64,000 nt of DNA from Stropharia rugosoannulata (GCA_028532985.1 JANCIK010000002.1:1302001-1366000); one strand, 5' to 3'. Shown: positions 10,926 through 24,100, counted from the stretch's first letter. Numbers and translations are program-made. Notes: generated by a model from the letters alone, not told the origin.

Positions 10926-12842
10926 TTAAGTACGATGAGCTGATCGACGAGTAGCACTGGGAGCCTCGATAGTAGGTTTAGCCTTCTTGACTGACTTAGG
11001 GCTAGCAGCGCCTTTTGGACGTTTGTGCGCCAAAGTGGTTGAGGCTTGCAGCTCCGATTCATCCGGAATGTCAGACAGTTCAGACAAGTCTTCAAGGCCC
11101 AAGCCTGAAGTTAACGCCGTGGGATGAGCAGGGACAACCGATGTTGACGTTGGAGGCTGTTCGGCCGCGCCGCGCTGCAGATGATTGTCGAGGTTTGTAA
11201 TGGAAGCAAGGGGGACGGTATCCTGTGGCAGCTCCAAGGGCTGCACACTGTCCTTCGACAACTTGCTGTCATTGTTGTCCGGCAAGGGCTGGTGCGGAGT
11301 GACGACGGCCACAGTGATTGCTTCTGCAGTGCGAGCCATTTTAGGAAGGGCGAGACGATCTGCGATACTTACATATGGCTTCGATGCACGTTGGTTCATG
11401 AGGCGCTGAGCCACCTGAACATCTTGGGCATCCTCCTTCAAGTTGGAATCTGCAGAGACACTAAGAAGTGCCTGCAGACCGGGTACACCCCTGCCATATG
11501 TCATAAGAACGAACAGTGCTGGTTAGTTAAGCTGCGGACGTACCTTCGAAGCCATTTGAGGGTATCTTGAACCCAGAGGTCCGTTGGGTCTGTATCGAAG
11601 AGGTCAACAATAGTGTGGAAGAACTTGACATAGTTGAAGTGCATGTCGATCGCCGACCATTCATCTTGGCCAGATAGAGCAAAGCGAACCTAGAAATGAA
11701 TTTGTATTCAGCAGTAACCTTCCGATTCGAACTCAATGCATACCTGCACACAGGTGTATGCAATCGACCGACCTGTGATATCAATGTGATGTGATCGCGC
11801 GCGACACTTGCCAATCTTTGTGTCTGGATGCCACGCTGTCAGCGGGCCAGTAAAAATATGCCACCACGCCTAAGTTAGCACAACCAGTAGATTAGAATAT
11901 GCATACATGCCGTATTGATAGACAGACTCACTGCAATAACAAGTGGGCCCATGAAAAGCCCTGTACTTTCGTCTCCATCATCTTCGTCGTACATTAAGTC
12001 TTCTTCATAGAGGAACGTCGGAAGTTCGTGACCATAAATGCGGACACCGCCATTATCGCGTACTCCGCTCATGAAAGCACTAGGCAGAAGGATATTAAGA
12101 ATTAAATAAATTGACAACACCAGGAACTCACTATGGATCATCAAGAAATTCCTGGCGGCACTTCCAGGGACAAAGCAGACTGGATGTATGTGAATGGGTC
12201 CATCCGCGTGCATCCTTCTTGGCCTCCTCCGGCTTGATTGGGAAGACGTCTTCAACGTCTTCCTTGAGTCTCGCCAAGAACGAGATAATTGCGGGCTTGA
12301 GGCTCTTTGTGTCGCTTTGACGGCCATGCTGCGCTGCCTTGTCAAGCTGAATGACGGCTAGCATCAGCGAGTCCAATTAACCATTAACATAGTACTTACA
12401 CATTTTATAAGTACTGCAATGTGCCCCTGATTTTGTCCACAGGCGTCCAGCGCTGTTTGGAAGAGGGGAGATATTTCCTGGAGTCTGCTGAACTGATACA
12501 GCTCCTCTTGTGTGGGTCTGCCGTCGACAAGTACTAAGTATATGCACAATGACAAGGAGACGGTACTTACTTTTTAGTTTTGGGGCCAGCGGCTAGCGGT
12601 AAACCAGCATAGATAACTCTATCCATTGCGGCAAATGGGTGTACGATGGCAGGGAAAATTCGGGCAGCTTTGAGAAGTGGAGCAAGAGGCCCATCCCTTT
12701 TCGAAAATTTGAAATGTTAGCAAGTCCACGAATGAGGGACACCAGTGGATACATACTTTCTCACTCCGTGTTCAAGTTCATGCCTGATTCTTTCCATGAG
12801 AGAGGGCACTGGCTGGTCGGTGTTTGTCGAGTTGTCGGCCAT
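10926..12842 (-). CDS. DUF6698-like protein, apparently intact
   Basis: The function is unknown. It starts MADNSTNTDQPVPSLMERIR at 12842, 227 bp from the divergent Plavaka transposase start. It is split into about nine exons, and I could follow an open frame through all of them. The hallmark box is RGWTHSHTSSLLCP, followed by a Tyr/Pro-rich segment (YGHELPTFLYEEDLMYDEDD), FMGPLVIA, TGRSIAYTCVQVRFALS, a W..IDMHFNYVKFFHTIVDLF segment and DLWVQDTLKWL. The tail has acidic Ser/Asp stretches and a basic end (KSVKKAKPTIEAPSATRRS). It is a paralog of the neighbouring 8345-10437 gene and of the 25.8-26.8 kb gene. Being next to a transposase suggests a passenger gene rather than a host function. Confidence 0.6.
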
Positions 12843-13068
12843 AGCGGTTGAAGTGAAGATGGGGAGAAGTAAACATAGAACGCGCGTCCGACGGACACGC
12901 AAGCTTGTTTGTTTGGTGATATCATGTGATACCTATGCCAATGTCCGCAGACGCGCAAAGTACTTACTACTTCACCTAACCCATGACACCATCCCATTCC
13001 GTCATCCAAGCTCTCTGATGTTTACCATCAGGGCTCTGTTTCTCTTCTTCCTTGTAGTCTTTTTACTC

Positions 13069-16000
13069 ATGCCTTTCAAATGCAGATTCTGCGAGAACGA
13101 ATTCCAGACCTCGCGAGGCCTTGGGGCACATCGCCCTCAATGTCGCATGTATTCAAAAGTTGGACTGCGACCCCGTCCTCCCGCTATGCCACAGTCTTTG
13201 CCACCTCCTGAAACTATAAGTCAAGAAATTCATGAAGATCACGTTGTACAAGAAGACCGCATTGAGATTATTGCTGGTGAACCTGCACCGAGAATACCGG
13301 AAGTTGTGATGGCTCAGGAAGAATTGGATGCGAGTAATGAGGTGCGTGTTACGCTTTCTGCTTCCTAGGCCTCGTCTAAAATATGCATCTATACGATACA
13401 GCCTGCCGCTCCAGATGTTCCCCAGGTTCACCCATCCGGTCGTCCGAAGCGTACGGCTCGGTTACCAAAACACTTTCGGGATATTTTGCCACCGCCTCCG
13501 CTGCAACTCCCATTTCAGGTCCCAGTACTGCTCACCCAGCCAGATTCCGACCCCGTTGTTGTACTACCACAGCCCATAGCTCCGGATTTCCGAACAAATG
13601 TAAATACATATGGAATATATCGCGTTTTTAAAGGCGGAAAGCCTTCATTTACACCTGATGACATGTTCTCCATTGCATCGGTTGCCGACTCTCCCAATTT
13701 CACAAGAACAAATACCTCGGACAGCAGTCAATTACTACCATTTGTTGAGCGTAATTCAAGCAATGCAGAAAGCCCATCATATCTTCCATTTTCCAATAAA
13801 TCGACACATCTACTTATGAATTGGCAATACACGGGGTCAAGTACAGTGTCAGCAAACAAACTCAACACCCTGGTTCAAGAAGTGCTTCTGAATCCAGAGT
13901 TCAAACCAGACGATCTTCGTGGCTTTGACGCTGAAAAAGAGGCCCGAAAATTAGATCAATACAATTCTCTGTCTGGAACAGCGCTTCAACCAAGTGATCA
14001 ATGGCTCACAGTATCTGTTCCAATCTCGTTGCCTCCTCCTGAGAAGGGCAACTATCCTCCGGAGCTGCTTGCTCCTAAGTACGAGGTCAAAGGACTTATG
14101 TACCGGAGCCTTGTGGATGTGGTGAAGAATGCGTTTATGGAACCGGCCGCAGAGAAATACCATATCACCCCATTTGAAGAGTACTGGCAGCCAGGACCCG
14201 ATTCGCCACCCATCTGTATATTCTCGGAGCTTTACAACTGCGACGCTTATCTTCAAGAGCAGCAAAAAATTCGAGAACAAGCGCGCAAAGACGATCTTGA
14301 ACCAGTCATTGCTGGCATCATGCTCTGGTCGGACTCCACACATTTGACTTCTTTCGGAAGCGCATCAATGTGGCCAGTATATCTGTTCAATGGCAACCAG
14401 TCAAAGTATGAGCACGTCAAGCCAACCTCGTTTGCAGCACATCACCTTGCATACATCCCTAAGGTACGTGTCCTACTTGATATATTTATTTCCTGTCTAA
14501 TTTTTTTTGTCAGCTCGACGATGCTATACAAGATGCGTACCAGGAAGCCTATGGTGTACCTGCTTCAGGTGACGTGTTGACGCATCTCCGTCGTGACCTT
14601 ATGCTGGCTGTCTGGAAACTAATATTGGATGATAACACCATTGAGGCTTACACAAAGGGGATACCCCTGGAGTTTCCTGACGGCATTATCAGGCGCTTAT
14701 TCATCCGATTTTTTGTATACGGAGCTGATTACAATGAAAAGTACGTGAAAATGTCTTAATCACTGGTAAATCTAGCTAACAGTACAACAGAGTCTTGCTA
14801 TCATGTATCAAGCATCTTGGAGGATTCCCATGCCCAAGATGTCTTGTTGCCAAGTGCGATATACATAAAATGGGCAGCGTGAATGACATGAAAGTGCGTA
14901 TTCGTCGAGAACGTGTGGACTCCAAGCGCCAGCAGTACGACATCAAACTTGCACGCCGGTGGATCTTTGAAGAGGGTGAAAAGATAAAATCCGCGGCAAT
15001 CAAACGTCTTCTAGGGCCAAAATCCCTCACACCTAGTCTTGTATGTTCTCATTTCTTTTGATATTGCATAAACTTATGTGTAGTTATAGAATGCCTTTTC
15101 CGAAAAGCTTCTGGAATTCGGATTTAATTTCTTCTCACTTTTTGCTCCAGACCTGCTTCATGAATTCGAACTGGGTGTTTGGAAAGCGGTTTTCATTCAC
15201 CTTCTTCGTATCTTATACGCACAAGGAGGTGACGGCATCCAGATTCTAAATATCAGGTATCTATGCATATTTGTTTCCTTTTGGCCATACGATACTGATA
15301 GTACTTCTGACTTGATAGATACCGAAAAATGACCACATTTGGTCGGGACACAATACGTAAATTCACATCTAATGTATCAGCGATGAAAAAGCTTGCTGCG
15401 AGAGACTACGAGGACCTCCTTCAGGTATGCTATAAATAGATTTCGTGAACGGCGACTAAATACCCAGCTGTAGTGTTCAATACCTGCATTCGACGGCCTC
15501 TTTCACGACAAAGAAGACAATCGAATCATCTTGGACCTCTTGTTTGAGCTTAACACCTGGCATTCACTAGCAAAATTGCGACTGCATACGGAGACAAGTC
15601 TCAAGGACCTTGAGACATCTGCATCTCGGTTAGGCGCTGCTCTGAGGAAGTTTGAATCGGTAACCTGTGCGAAGTACGTTACCAAGGAGCTTCCCCCTGA
15701 AGAAGCGGCAAGGGGACGCTGCAAGGCTGCTTTGGCAAAGAAGGGTGTCCAAACCACGAGCTCAGTGGACACAGACAGGCCTCATGTTCGCAAGTTCAAT
15801 CTATCGACATACAAGTTACATGCTTTAGCAGATTACCCCAAATATATCCGCCTCTATGGTACGACAGATGGAACTAGTACTCAGACAGTGAGTTGATTCT
15901 ATTTCAAGTTGATTCATACTAAACAAATATTATACTAGGGCGAACTTGAACACCGTCGCATTAAGAAGTTCTACGGGCGCGTTCACAAAGGCAAGTACAC

Positions 16001-17479
16001 TGTTGGGATTGCAAAACACACCCACCGAGAGCACGTTTTGCACAACATCCGACAGCGGCTGAACCGACAACCAGAGAAGCCGCGTACTGCTAAGCGCCGG
16101 CGAATCAACTCCCGTGTGACGCCCACTCTTCCGTTCGCAGCCCAAGAAATACTTCCTCGAGCATCACCAGAAAAGCATTACCAAATGTCGGATAGCACGA
16201 AAAACCCTATCGATCTTTCCGCATGGCTAGGCGAGAATCAAGATGATCCTGCATTAGTGGTTTGTTATTCATGCTACTATACTTCTCATAAACTGACCTA
16301 CTTTCTACTGATATAGGGATTTCTGGACCAGTTGAAAGATCACCTGCTAAACCGAATCCTTGGACGCGAGTACGATGGCGACGATTGTCCATTCACTGAC
16401 GAAGAACGTTCAAAAGTTATTTTTGTCAAAGATCGAATATTCTGTCATAAAGTGCTACGGATAAACTACACGACATACGACATGAGAAGAAGTCAAGACT
16501 CTCTCAACCTCAACCCACGTACTCATGCAGATATTATGCTGCTTGCACAAGATAACGGCCAACACCCATACTGGTACGCCCAGATACTGGGAGTATTTCA
16601 TGCTTTTGTTCGTCATCCGACACTCCCGGAACCTGTTTCCATGGACTTTGTGTGGATTCGATGGTATGGGATTGATCCGAATCCAACACGGCCAACAGGA
16701 TGGGCAGCAAGGCGGTTGCACCGAATTGGATTCGTACCGCATACTAACAGCAGTGATCCTTGCGCGTCACCGGCATTTGGCTTTCTCGATCCAGCTCAGA
16801 TCATACGAGGAATCCATGTCCTCCCTGCATTCCAGGCCGGCTTTGACGCAGACTCACTACCTTCGTCTATCACGGCTCGGCCTACAGCTTCAAACAATAC
16901 AGACCAGAAAGATTACAACTATTACTATGTTATGCAGTAAGTGGTTAAGGCAGTTATATAGCGGTTATACTAGTATCTAATCCAAGTTACTACAGGTTTG
17001 TTGACCGTGATATATTTATGCGTTTTCGGGGTGGTGGTGTCGGCCATATGAGTACTCGCGATGCTACAAACATATTTTATGAAGACAGGCACCCTAGTGA
17101 TGTTAATGCTGGAGCCGGTCGCAATAACGACAATGAAAACCTGACGGATCAGTCTCAACAGGCACCTCGAAATCCTTCCGCTTCAGGTCGTGAGACGTCG
17201 TCGGATGACGACATTTATCTCGATGAGACGATCGAAAGGCAGTGGCGAGCGGCCAATCATGAACACGATCTATCGGACGAGGCAGTTCTCAGTCATTCTG
17301 CAAGTCCCGAGTCCTTATCCGATGACGAATTGCTGTTGTACGGTTCCGATAGCAGTGACGACCGTGAGCCTGTCTGGTATGATGAAGATTTCGGAATCAA
17401 TATTGAAGATGTGCTTGGTCCTGAAGATGGTGAAGGCGAAGTAAACGGCATAGATGAGCTAGGGTACTCAGAACTGTAG
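13069..17479 (+). CDS. Plavaka-type transposase
   Basis: This is a cut-and-paste DNA transposase of the Plavaka group, related to the Kyakuja-Dileera-Zisupton elements of fungi. ATG at 13069 starts MPFKCRFCENEFQTSRGLGA, a C2H2 zinc finger (C-x2-C..H-x3-C/H). About nine short introns separate exons that give roughly 1,300 residues. Family landmarks are VIAGIMLWSDSTHLTSFG (probable first catalytic Asp), CPRCLVAKCDIHKMG (zinc ligands), FAPDLLHEFELGVWKAVFIH (the signature block, with Asp and His) and GELEHRRIKKFYGRVHKG (a late Glu/His block). The C-terminus is acidic and Ser-rich, ending ELGYSEL. I saw no frameshift or stop, so the gene may still be functional. Confidence 0.75.
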
Positions 17480-19035
17480 TTTCTTAATGTGTTGAAGTAA
17501 TTCTTGATTGCCCTTCCTTCACCGTAATTAATCAAAGACTAGCTTAGTTACAATTGTATTACAACTTGACCTAATTAATGTACAACACTTGTAATGGCCT
17601 ACAGTAATGAGATTTGATTACAAGCGAAACTGCAGTAATTGGGTCTGATTGCAAGCAAGACTACAATAATTAGATCTGAAATGTAACAATAACTAACAAT
17701 TGGTGATGATTACAAGTGAGAAGTAATAAATGGCGAGCCATACAACGTGATGCAATTCTTTTCCCGCCTTACAAACGTCATGGAATGCGACACAACCAAT
17801 TGGGCCGGACCCAATTGGTTGTACCATTTGGGATTTTTCCCCGATGAGGGTACAGAATTAGACAATGTCTTGTTTAGGGAGTAGGTATATGTCATGCATA
17901 CGGGCTCCTGCTGATCATGCAGATGGAATGTATTTAAGTAAGCGCTGTGTTTTCCATATGCGTTCCCGAGTAACTCCCGAAAAACATAAATAATGACTCG
18001 GATGCCATCATCATGCGTTACCCTCAGTAAAATGAAAAAGTCCGGTTGTGTCAGGTAAAGTCCGGTTATAGTCTGAGTTTTCAACCTCAGTCATGTAAAA
18101 GTCCGTTAAATGTATTTATTGTGACTTGTAACCGGACTTTTACAGGACAGAAGCAGGATTACTAGACTAGATTTATTCTGACTTTAGCCTGACATACACA
18201 TGACGTGTTGGACTTTTACATGACTGAGGTTGAAAACTCAGACTATAACCGGACTTCACCTGACATAACCGGACTTTTTCATTTTACTGAGCGTTACCTG
18301 GTAGGATGTGTATGGGAGGAAAGTGACATTAAATGTATTCACCTAATTTAGAATAGGCGTTATGACGATGAGTTAAAAGGATGTATGATATCGTGCCGGC
18401 GTGAGGTGCTCTGCGAAGATGGTTCATGCAATGTTATTCATAGAGTACTCCTTATATCTGCTAAATGCTATGTTATGCTTTCTACCACTTCACGTTACCA
18501 GGAAACTATATTGCTATACACAAGCCTCTAGCTGGGCCCATAGGACTGACTCAGATGCTACAGACCTTAGTAATAGTGTAAGGTTTGTGACTCTTAGCTA
18601 CTACGGGATCACTTCAAATGCATATTTAGTAGATGACTTCAGGAGTTGTATTGGAACGGAACGAGCTTCCATAGCATTCGTATGGCGGTTCGAGTCAGAC
18701 CAGATTCATATGCCTGCTGAGGGTCTTCGTAACGAAATTAACGGCGAAGAAAAGCAATAGCGCGGAGCATAAGCTAATTACAATGATAATGAATGTATAC
18801 TTTGTTTGGTATGTCGGGTGTGTATACATATGCGCGCGCTCTGTGCGCCGCATTCCGTGATGTGTGAATGTATGTTATGCTATGCTACGCTCTTTGCGGC
18901 AACCTCGACGACAGATCAAGAAAGTCAGTCAGTAGGGACGGTTGGTATGGGTAAGCCATGATCATCAGAGGGAAGGATGGGACGAGCATGCGCTGGACGA
19001 GTCGACTCGCCCGCGTGTTGGGTATTGGCAACACT
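17480..19035. other. Gene-poor region with transposon right end, hairpin and MITE
   Basis: AT-rich sequence with TTACAAG/TTGTAAT words (17,540-17,725) is the probable right end of the Plavaka element. A hairpin sits at 17,792-17,822 and a MITE at 18,023-18,291. From 18,300 to 19,035 I see no supportable gene; the 119-codon ORF at 18,401-18,760 has no recognisable feature. Confidence 0.5.
18023..18291. mobile_element. Foldback MITE with 7-bp target-site duplication
   Basis: The ends are long inverted repeats, CTCAGTAAAATGAAAAAG.. on the left and ..CTTTTTCATTTTACTGAG on the right. The arms are about 85 bp (18,023-18,107 and 18,206-18,291) and carry repeated AGTCCGGTTAT-type words, with a unique core of about 100 bp. 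CGTTACC directly flanks both sides (18,016-18,022 and 18,292-18,298). It has no coding capacity, so it would depend on a transposase elsewhere. A 7-8 bp duplication would fit hAT- or KDZ-like machinery; this is inference. Confidence 0.85.
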
Positions 19036-20942
19036 TTAGACGGTCATGTTCGACACGCCTTCTGTGGCCTCATCTATGGCACTGCTCTCGATGAGCTTAG
19101 TGATCTACGGAGCAAGATGGTTAATAATTAATGCTGAATGGCTTGGAGTAGGAGTGCGTACCTTTCCAATGGCGACCGTACGCCCTTCATCACGCAGCGT
19201 GAAGCGCCCGAGTTGGGGATAATCAGCGAAGCGCTCAACGCAAACGGGTTCTGCGGTTTCAATCAGCGCAACAATTTTCTGGCCTCTCTTGGCAAACTGA
19301 GGAGGCTTCTTCGATTTACGCCCAGTTGCCTTGTCAAAGTAGTGCAGAAGAGCCTGGTATGTCGAACGTTAGCAACAGAACGGAGAGGTATTGAGACGGC
19401 GACCTACGGGAAGGGTGACCTCCTCCGCAAGGGTGTGAATGTGCATAACGCAGGAGTAACCAGCACAGATGATGCTCTTGTGCTCCAGGATGGCGAGTTG
19501 TGCCTCGAACTGGCGCACGGCGTGGATCGGGCTGGTTGTGCTCGAAAGCACGAAGCCGGGTGTGATATCTTCATCGTCGATGCCGCGTAGGCGGATGCGC
19601 ACATTGTCACCGCAAAGCGCCTGGTTCACTTCCTCTTCCATCTCCGTGTAGATCGCGGCGACCTCGACACTGGTTTTGTTGGGCATGAGGAGGAGACTGT
19701 CACCCTTGCGCATGTGGCCCGACTCGATCTTGCCCACGACGACGGTGCCCATGTCCTTGTATTTCTCGGAGATGGGCATCATGAGCGGCGCGTTGATTTT
19801 GCGCTCAATCATGGGCATGTGGTCAAGGTGCTCGAGGAAGGACGGGCCTTCCCACCAGGAGCACTTGTTCTTAGGTACGCGGTCCTTGAGATTGAGCCCA
19901 GTATAGGCGGACACAGGGATAAATGTTGCATCAGTCTTGGGATTGAATCCAGCGGCTTTGATGAAGGGAGTCAGTTTCTCCTTGATCTCTTCAAAGCGTG
20001 ACTTCTCCCAGTTGACCGTAGGATCGTCCATCTTGTTGATAGCAACGATGACCTTGGACACACCCGCGGTCTTGACCAACATGATGTGCTCGCGCGTTTG
20101 GCCACCGCGCTCGAAGCCGGTCTCGAATTCGCCCTTGCGCGCGGAGATGACAAGGATAGCTATATCGGCTTGGGCGGCTCCGGAGATCATGGATGGGACA
20201 AAGGTCTTGTGTCCTGGCGCATCAAGGATGGTGTATCGTCGTGCATCGGTTTCGAAGTAGGCGCGGCCAACTTCTACGGTTTTGCCCTTGGAGCGCTCCT
20301 GCGGGGTCGAATCAAGCGCCCAAGAGAGATACCAGGTCTCACGACCGGCCTCCTTGGCATCGCGCTCGTATTTTTCCATGGTACGCTTGTCGACCATACC
20401 GGTGATGAACAGAAGGTTGCCACCCATGGTGGACTTGCCGGCGTCGACATGGCCGATAAAGACGATGTTAAGATGCTCCTTGACTAGAGATGGAAAATTG
20501 GTTACTTGTGATCAAAGGAGAGATCGGGACAGGACATACCATTTCCGAAGAGATCTTCGAGGGTGCTCTTGTCTGCAAGTGCCTTTACCTCTGCGGCGAT
20601 GGCAGATGTGTCCGTCTTGGACTTTTCTGTGGAGAATGTTTTTGAGGCTGCGGCAGCATCTGGCTTGACGATCTTTGGTGTACTCGAGGATGCAGAGGGT
20701 GCTGGAGATACTGCTGGCTTCGGGGTGCTGTTTGCTGGAGGAGGAGGGGCGGCAGCGGGGATAGGTTTTGGCGGCGGGGGTGTGAACGATGCGCCGCCGA
20801 TGTTGAGGGAGATGGTGGGTGCTGGCCGGGGCGCCTCGGTCTGCTCCTGGCGCTGGAAGGGGGCGGCGGCGGGCTGGGGGTCGTTGGCAACGAGGCCTCT
20901 GCCTGGAACGAAGGTGAAGGCGCCCGGATTGAGTTTGCTCAT
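19036..20942 (-). CDS. SUP35: Translation termination factor eRF3 (Sup35)
   Basis: This GTPase works with eRF1 to release peptides at stop codons in the cytosol. The N-terminal extension (about 145 residues) starts SKLNPGAFTFVPG, a match to the PAM2 consensus LNxxAxxFxP that binds poly(A)-binding protein. It is Ala/Pro-rich, without the Gln/Asn repeats of the yeast prion domain. The GTPase core has GHVDAGKST (G1), RSKGKTVEVGRAYFET (switch I), DAPGH (G3), NKMD (G4) and SAYTG (G5), then RGGQTREHIMLVKTAG. The C-terminal EF1A-like barrels run through LALLHYFDKATG and FTLRDEGRTVAIGKITKLIE, ending VSNMTV with TAA at 19,036-19,038. It has a few short introns, one before the G1 loop near 20,486-20,540. 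The G1-G5 set and the KGKTVEVGRA signature separate it from EF1A and Hbs1. Confidence 0.93.
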
Positions 20943-21194
20943 AGTGGAGGGAGGAAAAGATGATCAGTGTGACAGCCGGTCACTCGGCCACCATTATCTA
21001 GTGGCCCCCCCAGTCATTTTCTGCGGAAATCGGTCCCGAGGCGGCTCCAGGCAGCGCAGGGGACCATGAATATGCCGGGAGGGGGGCGCGGGGGCGGACG
21101 GTGGTGGTAAATTTATTTATTTTTAAATGGGCGGAGCATGTTGAAAGGCGGGCGTGTGATGGGCGTGACAGGTCGTCCATCTCCCCGTTCCCCT
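20943..21194. promoter_or_regulatory. Divergent promoter region of SUP35 and SLA1
   Basis: About 250 bp lie between divergent starts. It includes the AT run AATTTATTTATTTTTAAATG near 21,110. An in-frame ATG at 21,138 precedes the preferred SLA1 start and would add 19 residues. Confidence 0.35.
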
Positions 21195-24100
21195 ATGCCC
21201 CCAGACTACCTCGCCGTCCTCACCGCGTCTTATGACTACCAGGCTCAGTCTGACGACGAGATATCGATAACAGAAGGCCAGTGCCTCCTTCTCCTCGACA
21301 GGGTCGACGATGAGTGCGTCCCTCTTCCCCGCTGCTGCCCCAGCTCACCCGGCCCCACAGGTGGTGGAAGGTTAAGATCAAGGCTGCCCAGGATACAGAT
21401 AGCCCTGTCGGTCTCGTCCCAGCAGCTTATGTAGAGCAGGTACGTGCGCTCCCTGCTCGTTTCTCTCCTCACTCACTATCTACTAGGCCGAACACACATC
21501 CGTCGTCCGTGCCCTCTACGACTACGAAGCTGCAGCCCCTGGCGAACTCTCCGTCGCTGAAGACGAGGTTTTGTATGTCTTTGAAACAGATGACGACTGG
21601 CTTCTCGTCCAGCACAGCACAGAGTCAAAGGCTGGGTACGTACCAGGCAACTATGTTGAAGTCATCGACGAAGACGCACCCGCATCCACACCGGCAGCGG
21701 CGCCTGCACCTGCCCAGCGCATCGTTGTTCCCGACTCCGTATGTGCCCGGTCTTATGCCATCAACTCTTCTAAACGAGTCTAACCGTCCCTTCCTCGTGT
21801 CTCCAGCCGCCACGCCCTTCGGCCCCCTATGTAGATCCCGCGGACAGAGTCGCTCAGTCACACCGAAACTCAACTGCTGCTGTCGGCGACGATATAAAGA
21901 CATGGGCAGTGTCTGAGATTGATAAGAAAGGGAAGAAGAAGAAGGGCACACTTGGTGTTGGTAATGGTAATGTCTTTTTCGCGAGTGAATCCGACAAGGT
22001 CCGTCTACTGTTCTCCGGACAGTTAATTTACTGCATCACTGACGCATATACAGACCCCCGTACAGAAGTGGCAGACAAGAGACCTTGTATCTGTCTTCTC
22101 CGAGAAGGCAAAGCATGTTCGTCTCGATATCGGAGGCGCATCCCCGATATCGCTCCATTTCAACGCCGGTTCAAAGGACCACGCGGAAGAAATTATTGCA
22201 AAACTCGAACTATCCAAATCCCTCGCTTCTCCAAGCCGCACCTCTGCCTCTCCACCCCCCGACTCCGGCAAACGAGCAACTGTCCACTTTTCAAACGCCG
22301 AGCCAGATATTATACCCGATGCAGAGGACGAGGAAGAAGAAGAGGAACATGAGCAGGAAGAGGAGGAAGAGGAAGAGCCGGCTCCGGTCGCAAGGCCGAC
22401 TTCATCACTCCCCCCACCACGCGCCAATCAACGCGCTGTTCCCCAACCTCCTGCGCCAGAACCGGCAGAAGAAGAGGTTATCGCTTTGTATGACTTTGCT
22501 GCAGATGACCAAGACGAGCTGTCCGTCACTGAGGGAGAAAGGCTTGTTGTGCTTGAGAAGGATGGTGACGAATGGTGGAAATGCCGCAATTCTTCTGGAC
22601 GCGAGGGTGTTGTACCTGCTTCTTATCTCGAGGTAGGCATGACTCCCACTTCTTCAGATTTGCTGCTGATGTTGTAAAGCCTGTACCCGGGTCTGCAGCC
22701 CCTGCGCCTAGCAGTAGGGCGTCGGCCAGTTCTGCATCTAATGGGGCTGGAGCTGCAGCCGCAGCGGCTGCGCAAGCCGCTGAAGCTCGTCGGGTTAAGG
22801 AGGCAGAGGCTGCTGCAGAAGCAGAGGCGGCAGCAGAGGCTGAAGCTGAAGCAGAGGCCGAAGCAGAGCGCAAGCGAGCCGCAGCGGCTGAGGCTCAGAA
22901 ACAGCGAGCGCGTAAAGAAGCGCAGGAGAAGGCACGCCAGGCAGCCCTGGCAGCGGATGCTCAGCGTGCACGGACTGCTAGCCCCCCTACTGCGTTCGTT
23001 TCTTATATTTTGTTATATTATCAATTGACTCATACATATTTGTAGCCAATCCCCGCGGTCAAAGGAGCCACGTACCTCGAGCGCTGGAGCATCCACAAAT
23101 TCGAAATCCTCTGTTGAACTTACCCGTATGTTGCACCGTGTCTCAAAGTCACTTCGTGTACTGATATACACACATAGGTCCACCTCCGGAAAAGACGCGT
23201 GTATGGCACGATCGCAGTGGCCAGTTCCGTGTGGAGGCCGCTTTCTTGGGCTTCAATAATGGCAAACTGCGTTTGCACAAGGTCAATGGGGTCATCGTCG
23301 AAGTACCCTCGGAGAAGATGTCAATTGAGGACATGAAATTTATTGAGCGCATGATGAAGAAGGAGCAACAGGCGTCGCGTCCAGTTCCCGCATCGCGGTC
23401 ATCGGATGATACACCTCTTGCTGTGGTCAAACAGCAGAAAAAGAAGGGCCCAGCTATCGATTGGTTCGACTTCTTCCTGAGTGCTGGTTGTGATATTGAT
23501 GACTGTACCCGGTATGCATCTGCATTTGAACGCGACAAGATTGATGAAGCCCTACTCCCTGATATCACCCCGGAGACAATGCGCGTACTTGGGCTTAACG
23601 AAGGGGATATTATTCGTGTCAAGAAGGCTATTGCGCGGCGCCAACCTGGCGAAAATCTTAACAAACCATCGCAGAGCGAAGAACAGCTGCGCAAGGACGA
23701 GGAATTGGCTCGCAAGTTGCAGGCACAGGAAGGGATACCTACGCCACCTGCGCCTAATCTGTTTGCTGGACCTGGAGGCGTGCTCAAGGCCCCCCGCCGC
23801 GGTCGTCCACAGCCGAAGAATAGCGTTCCAGCCAATGTCGACATCAAGGCTATTGCAGGTGCATCTGATCAGATCCAACGCACAGCGTCGCCACAGATCG
23901 CGCAGAGTCCTGTAGGTGGAGCGAGTGTGGCGCGTGCTGCGACACCTGTTCTCCCTGCCCGTCCGTCGTCAGCGGCAGCGGCGCCGCCTACTGCCCCGCT
24001 TATCAGTGGTTTTGATGACGATGCATGGACGAACCGCCCGAGTTCTACGAAGCCGGTCAAAGCTACGTCTCCCCCACCGCCATCGGCCCCTGCTTCAACC

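Larger units (their letters stand above)
8000..17735 (+). mobile_element. Probable large Plavaka-type DNA transposon with two DUF6698-like passenger genes
   Basis: The inferred element contains two minus-strand DUF6698-like genes (8345-10437 and 10926-12842) and a plus-strand Plavaka-type transposase (13069-17479). The neighbouring genes start only 227 bp apart. Both flanks have many TTGTAA-type words in AT-rich sequence, and conserved host genes lie outside. The boundaries are approximate. I found no perfect terminal inverted repeat or target duplication by eye, so two adjacent elements remain possible. Confidence 0.45.

Noticed and set aside
18401..18760. A 119-codon plus-strand ORF after the MITE
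   Set aside because: No recognisable domain, odd composition, no intron or promoter signal and no link to neighbours.
19138..20668. Plus-strand ORFs opposite eRF3
   Set aside because: They mirror the conserved GTPase coding frame on the minus strand.
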